Assembly: GCA_005776395.1 (NCBI GenBank)
Contig: SXPJ01000059.1
Location: 1-42,365 of the forward strand
Source: Bdellovibrionales bacterium
Lineage (GTDB): Bacteria > Bdellovibrionota > FAC87 > UBA2466
Length of the DNA: 42,365 nt
Direction: 5' to 3'
Under the pieces are notes generated by a model. That model did not search any database and was not told the origin of the DNA. It worked only from the letters and a program-made list of their open reading frames with translations. Below, one piece after another: positions 16,194 through 24,743 of the stretch (positions within the stretch are counted from its first letter, which is position 1; every line of letters starts with the position of its first letter). The position numbers and the translations under genes were made by a program.

Positions 16194-17693
16194 ATGCCCT
16201 TAATATTGGTCGCATTCACTCTCATTGCTGTCGTTATTCTTTACTTTCAATATAACCCTCTTGAACACAGTAAAAAGTTCATGTTCCGACGGTTTGTGAA
16301 CTGGTTTCCGATGGGCATGAGTTACGCCTTTCTCTACATGGCTCGCTACAACTTAAACGTTACAAAAAATGCTCTCGGACCGCTCATGAATAAAGAGAGC
16401 TTTGGGCTTATTTTTGGTGCAGGAACTATCACCTACGGATTGTCCTTTTTAATCAATGGCCCCTTAGTCGATAAAATTGGTGGAAAACGCGGTATTATCA
16501 TCGCCACATTAGGCTCTTCAATTGCTAACATCGCAATGGGGATCCTCACCTTTCTTCTCTTAAACGACCGATGGCCTTTCGATATTACGATTTCATTTGC
16601 CATTTTGTACTCACTCAACATGTTCTTCCAAAGTTATGGAGCGGTCTCTATTATTAAAGTAAAGGCCTATTGGTTCCATGTGCGTGAAAGGGGAATCTTT
16701 GGCGCTATATTTGGAACGCTGATCTCTTTCGGAGTTTATTTCGCATTCGATTGGGGCCAGGCCATTGCTGAGGCCTCAAGTGCCTCAATTACGACCCCTA
16801 CAACTTTTCAAATCTACTTCCGACAGATCTTTGCTCTTGAAGGGAAACAAACCAATGCTACTTGGTTGGTCTTCTTTATTCCAGCCACTATCTTATTAGT
16901 TTGGACCCTATTAGATGCTTGGCTTATCAAAGACACCCCTTCAAAAGCCAACTTTGAAGATTTCGATACTCATGATGCCTCCTCAGGAGAGATGCATGTT
17001 GAGTACACCATGGTTGAAACCTTAAAACTGGTATTTAAAAACCCTGTTCTCATGATGATCGCTGTCGTTGAATTTACGACAGGTGTGATTCGTAACGGAG
17101 TCATGCAGTGGTACTTTATTTTCGCAAAGGAGGTAAAACAACCCGGTGCTGAATTTTTTCTCCACCATTGGGGGCTTCTACTCTGTATTTCAGGAATCAT
17201 AGGAGGCTTCACTATTGGTTATGCCTCTGACCATATTTTCCATTCAAGAAGAAGCCCACCAGTGGCCATTGCCGGGGTTTTAATCCTAGTTCTCTCTCTT
17301 GTACTTTGCGCAATTTTATACACTTCACCCATAGGAGTCGGAGTCTGTGCAGTAGCTATCTGTCTATTATCGATCTCCATCCACTCACTTATGTCGGGAA
17401 CAGCAGCTGCCGATTTCGGAGGGCGTAAACTCACAGCCACCGCTTCAGGTATTACCGACGGTTTTGTTTATCTAGGAACCGGTCTTCAGTCGGTCTCTTT
17501 GGGATACCTCACAGGCCATAGCTGGCTTTTTTGGCCCGCATTCTTGGTCCCGTTTGCGGTGCTCAGTATCTATATCGCTGTGAAGATGTGGGGCCATCTC
17601 CCCGAAGCGACTCGTAAATATTTAGTCACGGTTGAGAAGGTGACAATCAAAGAGGTATCGGTAGTAGAGATTTCACAAAATATAAAATCTTAA
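16194..17693 (+). CDS. MFS transporter, organophosphate:phosphate antiporter-like
   Basis: This is a 499-residue inner-membrane protein of the major facilitator superfamily. After one extra N-terminal helix (LILVAFTLIAVVILYF), the sequence WFPMGMSYAFLYMARYNLNV is the start of the GlpT/UhpT/UhpC (OPA) family, and GPLVDKIGGKRGIIIA is the MFS loop 2-3 signature. Twelve or more hydrophobic segments follow. OPA members exchange phosphorylated sugars or glycerol-3-phosphate for phosphate; the substrate here is unknown. The ATG at 16194 is chosen because AGAGGAG lies just upstream; a TTG 42 bp earlier stays in frame but lacks an SD. No UhpAB-type sensor is nearby. Confidence 0.88.
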   Translation: MPLILVAFTLIAVVILYFQYNPLEHSKKFMFRRFVNWFPMGMSYAFLYMARYNLNVTKNALGPLMNKESFGLIFGAGTITYGLSFLINGPLVDKIGGKRGIIIATLGSSIANIAMGILTFLLLNDRWPFDITISFAILYSLNMFFQSYGAVSIIKVKAYWFHVRERGIFGAIFGTLISFGVYFAFDWGQAIAEASSASITTPTTFQIYFRQIFALEGKQTNATWLVFFIPATILLVWTLLDAWLIKDTPSKANFEDFDTHDASSGEMHVEYTMVETLKLVFKNPVLMMIAVVEFTTGVIRNGVMQWYFIFAKEVKQPGAEFFLHHWGLLLCISGIIGGFTIGYASDHIFHSRRSPPVAIAGVLILVLSLVLCAILYTSPIGVGVCAVAICLLSISIHSLMSGTAAADFGGRKLTATASGITDGFVYLGTGLQSVSLGYLTGHSWLFWPAFLVPFAVLSIYIAVKMWGHLPEATRKYLVTVEKVTIKEVSVVEISQNIKS

Positions 17694-17725
17694 TTTCATT
17701 TAAGAGTTCCGACTAAAAAAGCGGA

Positions 17726-18517
17726 CTACTTTGAATTAAGCTTCACACTAAAAATAGTGTCTAAGGTAAAGATCCAACCGGACTTATGAGGAACCTTATC
17801 TGGCCTTGCTAAACGGGTAACCGGCTCTGTCTCCTCCGCAACCTGAAGCTGAGTTAACTCATAAGTAAACTCTTTAGCGGGATTATGGGGATCAATTACC
17901 ACGATTTGATCTTCTGAAAGTTTCTTTTTTAGCACGACAAAATGCCTTCCAAGAAGTTTTTTATCACGATCATGAACCTGAAAAACAACCATTTTCAATT
18001 CATTAGAATTGGTCTCAAGTTGTTTTCCATCAAACTTCGTCCACACCTTTAAAGGGATCTCTCCTTCACTGGGTTTCGATTGAATAGACCGCTCAGCTGA
18101 AATTTCAAGTGAATGATTAGGTAAATATTTACCTAAATAATTTAACAGCTTTGTCATTTGCGTATTAGTGACTCTGCCAGCCAAGAGCTCTGGAATCGCT
18201 AAAAAGGCCCCCTCTAAAACCGGCTTGGGATTTAAATTTTCTTGCTGTGACATGACTCTAAGTCCCTGAAGCATATTAAAAGCCGTACTCGAAGCACAGG
18301 CCCCCCCACCTTTAGGATCAATATAAGGACCAAAGTCGGACTGCAAAGCTAGCTTAGTTTTCCCTTGGGGATCTACTTTCTGTAACTCTGAAAAGAGATC
18401 GGTGAAACTTGGCTTAGTTACTAAAGCAATTTTTCTTAACGACTCTGGGCAGCTAATACCCCAGCCCACATTAAATGAGAGGAATACAGCGAGTACAAAA
18501 ATATTAAAATGATACAT
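17726..18517 (-). CDS. Exported C39-like putative cysteine peptidase, partner of the exported acyl-CoA dehydrogenase
   Basis: The 263-residue protein begins with a signal peptide (FNIFVLAVFLSFNVGWG, cleavage near GWG-IS). A papain-like Cys appears in DPKGGGACASSTAFNMLQGL, a His in LGRHFVVLKKK and an Asp in VVIDPHNP, in the order and spacing seen in C39-like folds. The final Trp-rich segment SGWIFTLDTIF may close the fold. Activity is not proven; the fold is also used by non-enzymes. It starts only 17 bp after the stop of the acyl-CoA dehydrogenase homologue, so the two are almost certainly co-transcribed and both are exported. Another C39-like protein is encoded at 13103. Confidence 0.65.
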   Translation of the reverse strand: MYHFNIFVLAVFLSFNVGWGISCPESLRKIALVTKPSFTDLFSELQKVDPQGKTKLALQSDFGPYIDPKGGGACASSTAFNMLQGLRVMSQQENLNPKPVLEGAFLAIPELLAGRVTNTQMTKLLNYLGKYLPNHSLEISAERSIQSKPSEGEIPLKVWTKFDGKQLETNSNELKMVVFQVHDRDKKLLGRHFVVLKKKLSEDQIVVIDPHNPAKEFTYELTQLQVAEETEPVTRLARPDKVPHKSGWIFTLDTIFSVKLNSK

Positions 18518-18534
18518 ATTAATTTTACTTAGTT

Positions 18535-19833
18535 TTATCTAGAGCCGAACGCCATATCCCAAAACTCTTGGCCATAAATCTTTCGTACATAATCACTGAT
18601 TAAGACATCAGATGCACCATCCGCAATTCTTAAGCCTCTTAAATCATTTAGCCTCTGCATAAGATCCATATTATCACTATAACCAGAAGCTGCATGGGCT
18701 GAGATAGCAGAATCTACAGCGTCAAAAGCCTTATCAACGCCCCAAGATTTTGCAGCGGCTGCAATTACAGCTGCGGATTTATAATCACCCCCATCCATTA
18801 ATTTCGCGGCCTTTTCCAACTGATCAAAAACCATATTTAACTCGAAAGTTAATTTACCCAAAGGCTGTTGAAGGTGAGTCATCGCTCCTATGGGTTTTCC
18901 ATTAACGATTCGAGTAGCTAAACGTTCTGCGGTCTGTTCAAGGGCTTTTTGAGCCGTTCCAATTGCCGCCGCCGTCTGCATGACTCGCCAATAGGTAAAA
19001 TGTTCCCCAAACAATTTGTGCCCCTCTCCATCCTCTCCGATTCTAAACTTCTCTGGAATAACCAACTTATCAAACGAAACACCCCCAAATGAATTGCCCT
19101 TAAGCCCTGGAGCCTTAAGATCTTTAAATTTTAGTCCGGGGTAATCGATAGGGAGACAGAAAGCATTAAGTTTAGAATGTTCAGGAGTGCTGTTAGGGGC
19201 TTGGGTTATAATAACAACATGTGATGCATTTTTAAGCCTGGCATTATATTTTTTCTCGCCAGTGATTTCATAACCCCCCTCAACTTTTTTTGAACTGCTC
19301 TTCATGCCTCCGATATCAGATCCGTATTCGGGCTCAGTAATAGCAATAGCCATATATCCCTTACCCTGAACCACCTTTTCTAAAATCTCTTTGTGGCCTG
19401 GCTCCTTGGACATAAGAAGAGATCTCGCATGTCCCCCACCAGAAATATCCCTTAAATCCAAAGAGTGCCTTCCGGCATACTGGAATATTTTTACCATTTC
19501 GGAAGGCTTTAAGTTTTCTCCTCCTACCTCTTTCGGAAGATCGAGCCCTGGCAAACCACTTTTGGCCGTTTTTCTTCTCCATGCAACGGGCGAATTAAAT
19601 TTATTAGTTCCATTAAACTCCTCTGCAACTTCATCGATCAGTTTAAAATATTTTTCTTGAACTTCACTTCCCTTAGGACGAAGCGGGTTTGAGTTAAGTT
19701 TAGCGAGTTTAATGCTACAGTTCTGACTTTCCCCTACATCGGGAATAAGGACCCCAAAACAGGGGTTCCATTGTAATGAAATCCCAATGAGCATTACGAA
19801 AACAAAAATCCCTGTCTTTGAACTTATAAACAT
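18535..19833 (-). CDS. Acyl-CoA dehydrogenase family protein with a signal peptide
   Basis: The 432-residue protein has a clear hydrophobic N-terminal leader (GIFVFVMLIGISLQW, before NPCFG) and then a complete acyl-CoA dehydrogenase layout: helical N-domain ending in LPGLDLPKEVGGENL, the beta-domain flavin motif YMAIAITEPEYGSDIGGM, GEKKYNARLKNASHVVIITQ, and the C-terminal helical domain ending RIADGASDVLISDYVRKIYG. The usual catalytic YEGT site reads ADGA, so the base is not in the canonical place. These enzymes are normally cytosolic; no twin-arginine motif is present, so Sec export of an apoprotein is implied. It heads a two-gene operon with the C39-like protein. Substrate and role are unknown. 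A membrane-anchored cytoplasmic enzyme is the alternative. Confidence 0.8.
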   Translation of the reverse strand: MFISSKTGIFVFVMLIGISLQWNPCFGVLIPDVGESQNCSIKLAKLNSNPLRPKGSEVQEKYFKLIDEVAEEFNGTNKFNSPVAWRRKTAKSGLPGLDLPKEVGGENLKPSEMVKIFQYAGRHSLDLRDISGGGHARSLLMSKEPGHKEILEKVVQGKGYMAIAITEPEYGSDIGGMKSSSKKVEGGYEITGEKKYNARLKNASHVVIITQAPNSTPEHSKLNAFCLPIDYPGLKFKDLKAPGLKGNSFGGVSFDKLVIPEKFRIGEDGEGHKLFGEHFTYWRVMQTAAAIGTAQKALEQTAERLATRIVNGKPIGAMTHLQQPLGKLTFELNMVFDQLEKAAKLMDGGDYKSAAVIAAAAKSWGVDKAFDAVDSAISAHAASGYSDNMDLMQRLNDLRGLRIADGASDVLISDYVRKIYGQEFWDMAFGSR

Positions 19834-19959
19834 ACCTATCTTTTCGGTTTTTTAAGTGGATTACTAAAATCATGTCTCATGGCATTATTTAAGGAAATTA
19901 ATAGCCTTAAAAGCCGATTGGGCATAAACTTAAACCTTACCCCTCACAAGGACATCCCC

Positions 19960-20772
19960 ATGAAACAATTCTTAATTAGTCTTTTATCTTTAATAATTTC
20001 CCAATCAGCTCTCGCAGGCTACGATAGCAAACATGCGACTCTAACCGAACTATTAAAAATGCATGTCAAATCCGGCGTAGTAAATTACGAGGGAATAAAA
20101 TCGGAATCCACAAAACTTGACTCCTATCTTGCGCAAGTTAAATCGGTTTCAAAAGAACAATATGCCTCATTTTCAAAGCCAGAGCAGATGGCCTATCTCA
20201 TTAACGCCTATAATGCCTACACTTTAAAAATGATTATCGACTTCTATCCTGTACAGTCTATTCGCGATATAGGTCCACTGGTAGGAGGCAGTCTTTTTAA
20301 TAAAAACTCAAAGCAATGGCGAATTTCAGAGTATGAAGTTAATGGTAAGAAGTTTACTCTTCAGGCCATGGGAAAAGCCATTACTCTCGATGATATTGAA
20401 CACGAAAATCTACGGCCGATATTTAAAGATGCCCGTGTTCATTTTGCCTTAATCTGTGGAGCTATCAGTTGTCCTTTTTTACAATCCGAAGCCTATACAG
20501 CAAAAAATCTTTCAGAGCAGCTCGACTCTCAAGGAAATCAATTTTTAGCGGATCCTTTTAGAAACCGTTTTAATGAAACAGAAAACAGACTCTATCTCTC
20601 TAAAATTTTCGATTGGTTTTCGGATGACTTCAAAAGAGATGCAGGATCGGTAAAAGATTTCATAAGAAAATATCTACCCAAAACTGTTCAGGCTAAAATC
20701 AACGAAGAGACATCCATTTCGCATCTAGACTACGATTGGTCACTTAATAACAAAGCCGGACGAATTCCCTGA
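19960..20772 (+). CDS. Exported DUF547 protein
   Basis: The 270-residue protein has a signal peptide (KQFLISLLSLIISQSALAG, cleavage after ALA) and a DUF547 domain: YLINAYNAYTLKMIIDFYP, the central GGSLFNKNSKQW region, DARVHFALICGAISCPFL and KIFDWFSDDFKRD. DUF547 proteins are widespread exported proteins with no defined activity. The ATG at 19960 is preferred over the in-frame start at 19879 because the signal peptide and AAGGA (8-9 bases upstream) fit it. It is divergent from the exported acyl-CoA dehydrogenase gene, leaving a short shared upstream region. Confidence 0.88.
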   Translation: MKQFLISLLSLIISQSALAGYDSKHATLTELLKMHVKSGVVNYEGIKSESTKLDSYLAQVKSVSKEQYASFSKPEQMAYLINAYNAYTLKMIIDFYPVQSIRDIGPLVGGSLFNKNSKQWRISEYEVNGKKFTLQAMGKAITLDDIEHENLRPIFKDARVHFALICGAISCPFLQSEAYTAKNLSEQLDSQGNQFLADPFRNRFNETENRLYLSKIFDWFSDDFKRDAGSVKDFIRKYLPKTVQAKINEETSISHLDYDWSLNNKAGRIP

Positions 20773-20777
20773 CTAGG

Positions 20778-20796
20778 CGCTGTTGCAACAGCGTTT
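20778..20796. terminator. Short palindromic terminator between convergent genes
   Basis: CGCTGTTGCAACAGCG (20778-20793) is a perfect palindrome that can form a 6-bp stem with a TGCA loop, followed by TTT on the plus strand. It lies in the 26-bp gap between the DUF547 gene and the VOC gene, which converge. Confidence 0.55.
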
Positions 20797-20798
20797 AA

Positions 20799-21212
20799 CT
20801 ACATTCCCTTCTCATTTAAATCAACCAACATTCCATCCTGAGAAGGGGATTGGGCAATTTCCCAACGATTATTCTCTGGATCTATGAGAAGAAAGCTTTT
20901 CTCTCCCCATGGATGCTCTTTAGGGGGACCACTCACCTTTAAATTCATTTCCACCGCTTTTTGATAGGCGGCCTGAACATCTTTAACAGTGACACCGTAA
21001 GAAACCTGTGAGCGGTCCTTAGGTAATGAAAAATACTGTGACGCCTTTCCTACCGGCTTAAAAAATGCGATACGAAAGCGACTCGATAAAACAAATTCAC
21101 AAAATTCAGAATTGGAAAAATGAGGCTCTATTAAAAATAAAGACTCAAAAAACAATTTCATGACTTCGACATTCTCAGAGGAAATCACCAGATGGGAACA
21201 GGCCTGTATCAT
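20799..21212 (-). CDS. VOC (glyoxalase/bleomycin-resistance) superfamily protein
   Basis: The 137-residue protein has the paired beta-alpha-beta-beta-beta layout of the vicinal-oxygen-chelate fold: start CSHLVISSENVEVMKLFFES, a mid-segment VSYGVTVKDVQAAYQKAVE, and the typical end HPWGEKSFLLIDPENNRWEI with the conserved Asp-Pro-Glu-Asn and metal-ligand Glu. Members include glyoxalases, dioxygenases and resistance proteins; specificity cannot be read from sequence. It is monocistronic and convergent with the DUF547 gene. Confidence 0.85.
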   Translation of the reverse strand: MIQACSHLVISSENVEVMKLFFESLFLIEPHFSNSEFCEFVLSSRFRIAFFKPVGKASQYFSLPKDRSQVSYGVTVKDVQAAYQKAVEMNLKVSGPPKEHPWGEKSFLLIDPENNRWEIAQSPSQDGMLVDLNEKGM

Positions 21213-21635
21213 CGTTTAACTCTACACTTAAACTTAAAATCTTGTAGGAATTACTTTTTGCGAAAGTAAAAGTTTTCTCTTAACAACCCTAACTGTAGCT
21301 CTGTAAGGCAACCTATCCCAATAGAAATTCTGTCAAACTTATAAGGGAACGTGTATGGACGGTGGAATCTCTACTAAATTTGAGGGAATCCGAAAAACAA
21401 TAAAAAACTAAACAGCTGTAAAAAAGTTTTTCACTTTAAGAATCTGATAACAATCCACTCTTTTCTACTCATAGACCTATAGAATACAGTTCAACCCCCA
21501 TGGAATAAAAAGGGCTCCTAAGATATCACAGGGGTTCACTTTCTTGTCCTCTGTCGGTCTTGACCGATTCTGGTCCCAGTTGTGCAACTTAAAAAACAAA
21601 AAGCGAATTTATTTGATCTTCACTTAGGGGGCATT
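21213..21635. other. Gene-free region before the exported protein at 21636
   Basis: AT-rich sequence with no long frame. An 18-codon frame at 21355-21411 (MDGGISTKFEGIRKTIKN) has AAGGGA 7 bases upstream and could be a micropeptide, but support is thin. TCGGTC-TT-GACCGA (21554-21567) is a short perfect inverted repeat shortly before the exported gene and may be an operator or leader hairpin. Confidence 0.3.
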
Positions 21636-22520
21636 GTGAAATCCATCTATCTTTTAGTCTTAATTTCTCTCTATTCTCTTTCAGCGATGGCGGATACCAT
21701 TCTTAACGGTTCATCATTTAATTCTCAAAGTTCCCAAGTTAAAGATCAAGGAGGCTTTCTTTTTGTAGCAGGTCAACCCATTTTTATCGGGGATAATGGT
21801 GAAATCCTTGTTAAAGTTAATGGGAATTTTCTCCCCGCAGATCCCAATACGACTTCACAAGTTTTGTCTATGTATCGAACTTGGGCCAATGATGTTAGAA
21901 ATGGCAAGACCCCCAATAACTCTCGATTTGCGATCGCTAATCGTGCACTGAATGCCCCCCTTATCAGAGGTGGAAACAGTCCTGATACCTCCAATATTCC
22001 CTTAAATCCCAGCATCCCCCGAGCTAGAAATGGAGGTCAGCATTCCAACGACACATCCAATCCCAACTCATCCCGCTCATTCTCTCCACTCTCGGAGGAA
22101 CAGAACGAATTCAATACCTCTATTGATAGAAGCAACTTAAGGATCTTTAAAGACAATCAAAATCATCTATTCTTTATGGATAAAGATAACAGTAAAAAGC
22201 ATATCTTCTCACTAAACACTTTTAGAGGGAACAAGATCGCTTTTCAAATGAATCAAGAATCCTCTAATGAGCAGAGTGGAACACTTAAGATAATATTTAC
22301 CGATCCTCGTTTTTTAAGTAAAAGCGAAATCTCCATTACTGAAGATAGAGCAAAACTCACCTGCAACAACGAAGAAAAGGTATTCACTGAAATTACGATA
22401 GAAAGCAAAAAAAATGAAGCCCTAGATAGCGTCCAGTTTCGTTCTCTTGCAGGTGTTACACTAAGAAGGGAACAAGGTCCCCAACCTATACGCACACTCT
22501 GTGAGTCTGTGGTTCCCTAA
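21636..22520 (+). CDS. Exported protein of unknown function
   Basis: From the GTG at 21636 (TTAGGGGG upstream) the product is 294 residues with a signal peptide KSIYLLVLISLYSLSAMA, cleaved before DTILNG. An earlier in-frame TTG at 21582 would put 18 charged residues before the signal and is less likely. The mature part starts with a strand-rich segment (GGFLFVAGQPIFIGDNGEIL), passes a long Asn/Ser/Pro-rich disordered stretch (about 110-165) and ends in a second ordered domain with alternating strands (FFMDKDNSKKHIFSLNTF onward). I recognise no family. The gene for a 133-residue protein follows after a leader bounded by a 10-bp inverted repeat. Confidence 0.7.
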   Translation: MKSIYLLVLISLYSLSAMADTILNGSSFNSQSSQVKDQGGFLFVAGQPIFIGDNGEILVKVNGNFLPADPNTTSQVLSMYRTWANDVRNGKTPNNSRFAIANRALNAPLIRGGNSPDTSNIPLNPSIPRARNGGQHSNDTSNPNSSRSFSPLSEEQNEFNTSIDRSNLRIFKDNQNHLFFMDKDNSKKHIFSLNTFRGNKIAFQMNQESSNEQSGTLKIIFTDPRFLSKSEISITEDRAKLTCNNEEKVFTEITIESKKNEALDSVQFRSLAGVTLRREQGPQPIRTLCESVVP

Positions 22521-22610
22521 TTATGAGAGACTCTCCACTCACGTCTAAAGTGCGAAGTCCGATAAGAGATTGAGTTTAAGTTTTATAAAACCCAACTCTA
22601 CTCTCATAAT
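22520..22610 (+). repeat. 10-bp inverted repeat bounding the leader of the 22622 gene
   Basis: ATTATGAGAG (22520-22529) and CTCTCATAAT (22601-22610) are perfect reverse complements about 70 bases apart. The right arm abuts the ribosome site AAGGAG (22611-22616). Pairing would bring the end of the upstream gene next to the start of the next one and could affect its translation. Confidence 0.45.
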
Positions 22611-22621
22611 AAGGAGCAATC

Positions 22622-23023
22622 ATGAAGGTTAAGACATACAAAAATGGAAAAAATGGCTACACCGCCTATCTTAAAGATCTTGGTACGGGCTGGGAGGCCG
22701 GATTCACCAATGGCAGCAATAAGCCCATTTTTGTAGGAAACTTTATCCACGCCAGTGAAGCCAATGAGTGGTACACGCTCATGAATGATGAAATCACCAA
22801 ATTTAATAAAAAATTCACCGTAGGAGCCAATTGCCCAACCCCTTGGTATACCACCTTCATAGGGGGCCATCTTTATAAGCATTACTATAATTTTATCAAT
22901 CGTGTTTTGACACAGCACAGTCGCCGCTATGAACAAATGGTAGAACGGGAAACCAAAAAATATCGCCAACTCAACAAAAACTGGTATCCAGGTGAAAAGG
23001 CCCCCTTCTTAAAGGCTTCATAA
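22622..23023 (+). CDS. Conserved-looking cytosolic protein of unknown function
   Basis: The 133-residue protein has no signal peptide or membrane segment. It begins with strand-forming sequence (MKVKTYKNGKNGYTAYLKDL) and an aromatic-rich core (EANEWYTLMNDEITKFNKKF, PWYTTFIGGHLYKHYYNF), then a charged helix with RRYEQMVERETKKYRQLNKN. The many Tyr/Trp residues and the AAGGAG SD 5 bases before the ATG indicate a real, well-translated gene. I do not recognise the family. It is followed by a very clear terminator, so it ends its transcription unit. Confidence 0.7.
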   Translation: MKVKTYKNGKNGYTAYLKDLGTGWEAGFTNGSNKPIFVGNFIHASEANEWYTLMNDEITKFNKKFTVGANCPTPWYTTFIGGHLYKHYYNFINRVLTQHSRRYEQMVERETKKYRQLNKNWYPGEKAPFLKAS

Positions 23024-23038
23024 CAGTCTTAAACTTTT

Positions 23039-23070
23039 AGAGGCCATGGGAAACCAGGGCCTCTTTATTT
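23039..23070 (+). terminator. Rho-independent terminator
   Basis: AGAGGCC (23039-23045) pairs with GGCCTCT (23058-23064). Inside, TGG and CCA pair around a GAAA tetraloop after an A-G mismatch. TTATTTATT follows. It ends transcription of the 22622 gene. Confidence 0.85.
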
Positions 23071-23197
23071 ATTCCCTTAAATTCCCAATTATAAAAACCC
23101 GACTAGCCCCTTTTTTTAATTGAAAGCCCTTTCTGGGAGATGTAAAAATAGAAAGTAGAAATTAATCTTACGAATCCAATAAGAACGAGGTTCTCAA

Positions 23198-23587
23198 GTG
23201 AAAGAGACTTCTCAATCTGAGCCCCCCAAAAAAACTAGCCCTACCTCTGAATTTATTCTTAATAAAGCTGAATGGTTTCTCTTCCAAATGGATGTGATTC
23301 GTTTTTGGTTTACCCGGGCATGGCGAATCGGGATCTTAATGGCCAAGGGAGGCTACCTGACCTCAGAGAAAAAAAAACTTTTTAACCGATTAGGGGAAGA
23401 GGCTTTTTATCGAATGCAAAAAGGGGACTTAAGCCTTACAGAACTCATCCCCTTAACTCAAAAGATCCAGAATCTAATTCAAAAAATAGAGATCCAGGAG
23501 TTACTCATTCGACGATTACGATTTGGAACATCTCACAAAAAAAAAATAACCTCACAGGGCTCTGAAGAACCCACCATAATGACTTAG
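23198..23587 (+). CDS. Unknown helical protein at the head of the acyl-CoA dehydrogenase operon
   Basis: This is a 129-residue basic protein started by GTG with ACGAGG about 7 bases upstream. It has a disordered N-terminus (Ser/Pro/Lys), then amphipathic helices: EFILNKAEWFLFQMDVIRFW, a short linker, KKKLFNRLGEEAFYRMQKGD and a coiled segment IQKIEIQELLIRRLR. There is no signal peptide. It ends 8 bp before the first acyl-CoA dehydrogenase, so it is probably in the same operon. I recognise no family; a small adaptor or membrane-associated protein is conceivable but unsupported. Confidence 0.65.
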   Translation: MKETSQSEPPKKTSPTSEFILNKAEWFLFQMDVIRFWFTRAWRIGILMAKGGYLTSEKKKLFNRLGEEAFYRMQKGDLSLTELIPLTQKIQNLIQKIEIQELLIRRLRFGTSHKKKITSQGSEEPTIMT

Positions 23588-23595
23588 GACACCTT

Positions 23596-24738
23596 ATGTT
23601 TTCATTCACTGAAGAACAAAAACTACTTATTCAATCGGTGACGGCACTTGCTAAGGAACACTTAGCCCCAAGAGCTGAAGAGCTTGATGAAACTGAAAGT
23701 TTCAACACAGTGGCCTTCAAAAAAATGGCAGAATTAGGGCTGCTAGGAATTACGGCTAGTGAAAAATATGGAGGGGCAAATCTAGGGGCTTTTGAAACCA
23801 CTCTAGTGATGGAAAAATTAGCAGAGGCTTGTGCCTCAACCACCCTCTCCTATTTAGCCCATTCCATTTTGTGTGTGAATAATATTCACGCAAACGCCTC
23901 CGAGGCTCAGAAACAAAAATATTTACCTAAACTAATTTCAGGCGAATGGTTAGGGGGCATGGCTATGACAGAGCCAGAAGCAGGTAGTGATGCTCTTGGG
24001 CTCCTCACTAAAGCTGAAAAAAAAGGTGCTAAATATATTCTAAATGGCGCTAAGACCTACATTACTAATGGTCCTGGCGGAGATATCTTTGTCGTTTACG
24101 CAAAAACAGGCCCTTCAAGAAAAGATGTCAGCACTTTTATCGTTGAGAGTAAATTTCCAGGATTCAAAGTAAGCAAAAAGCTAAAAAAAATGGGGATGAG
24201 AGCCTCCCCTACTGCAGAGTTAGCTTTTATTGACTGTGAAGTTCCCGTTGAAAACTTGATCGGGAAAGAGAACGACAGCATCTCTCACATGATGAAGAAT
24301 TTAAATTTGGAAAGAATTACCATTTCCGGAATATCACTGGGAATCACCTCGGCCTGCTTAAATTACTGTTCACGCTTTGTTCAGGAGCGGCATCAATTTG
24401 GAAAACCTTTGAGCCACTTCCAGATGGTTCAGGAAAGAGTTGCGGAAATGGCAACCCATCTTGATGCAGGAAGAGCTCTCTGTTACACAGCCGCTCAACG
24501 TTTCGACTCAGGCGACACCGATTCCACTCTAGGGGCCAAATGTAAGCTTTTCACAGCTCAAATGGGAACTCATGCAGGCATCGAGGCTATTCAGTTACTC
24601 GGAGGGGCGGGGTATATGAAAGAGTACCCTGTAGAACGCTACATGCGAGATGCAAAACTTATGGAAATTGGGGCCGGCACCAATGAGATCATGCGCATTA
24701 TTATTGCCAAATCACTTCTGAATCTAAAGGAGAAATAA
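23596..24738 (+). CDS. Acyl-CoA dehydrogenase, isovaleryl-CoA dehydrogenase type
   Basis: This 380-residue flavoenzyme has GGMAMTEPEAGSDALGL (flavin contacts), GAKTYITNGPGGDIFVVYA, and the C-terminal RYMRDAKLMEIGAGTNEIMR. The EIGAGT sequence, without Glu in the YEGT position, is the hallmark of isovaleryl-CoA dehydrogenases, which take their base from an earlier helix; the matching NLERI segment is present. The likely reaction is isovaleryl-CoA to 3-methylcrotonyl-CoA in leucine breakdown, passing electrons to ETF, but other branched substrates are possible. AGGA precedes the ATG. A second acyl-CoA dehydrogenase starts 5 bp after the stop. Confidence 0.88.
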   Translation: MFSFTEEQKLLIQSVTALAKEHLAPRAEELDETESFNTVAFKKMAELGLLGITASEKYGGANLGAFETTLVMEKLAEACASTTLSYLAHSILCVNNIHANASEAQKQKYLPKLISGEWLGGMAMTEPEAGSDALGLLTKAEKKGAKYILNGAKTYITNGPGGDIFVVYAKTGPSRKDVSTFIVESKFPGFKVSKKLKKMGMRASPTAELAFIDCEVPVENLIGKENDSISHMMKNLNLERITISGISLGITSACLNYCSRFVQERHQFGKPLSHFQMVQERVAEMATHLDAGRALCYTAAQRFDSGDTDSTLGAKCKLFTAQMGTHAGIEAIQLLGGAGYMKEYPVERYMRDAKLMEIGAGTNEIMRIIIAKSLLNLKEK

Positions 24739-24743
24739 CTCTC

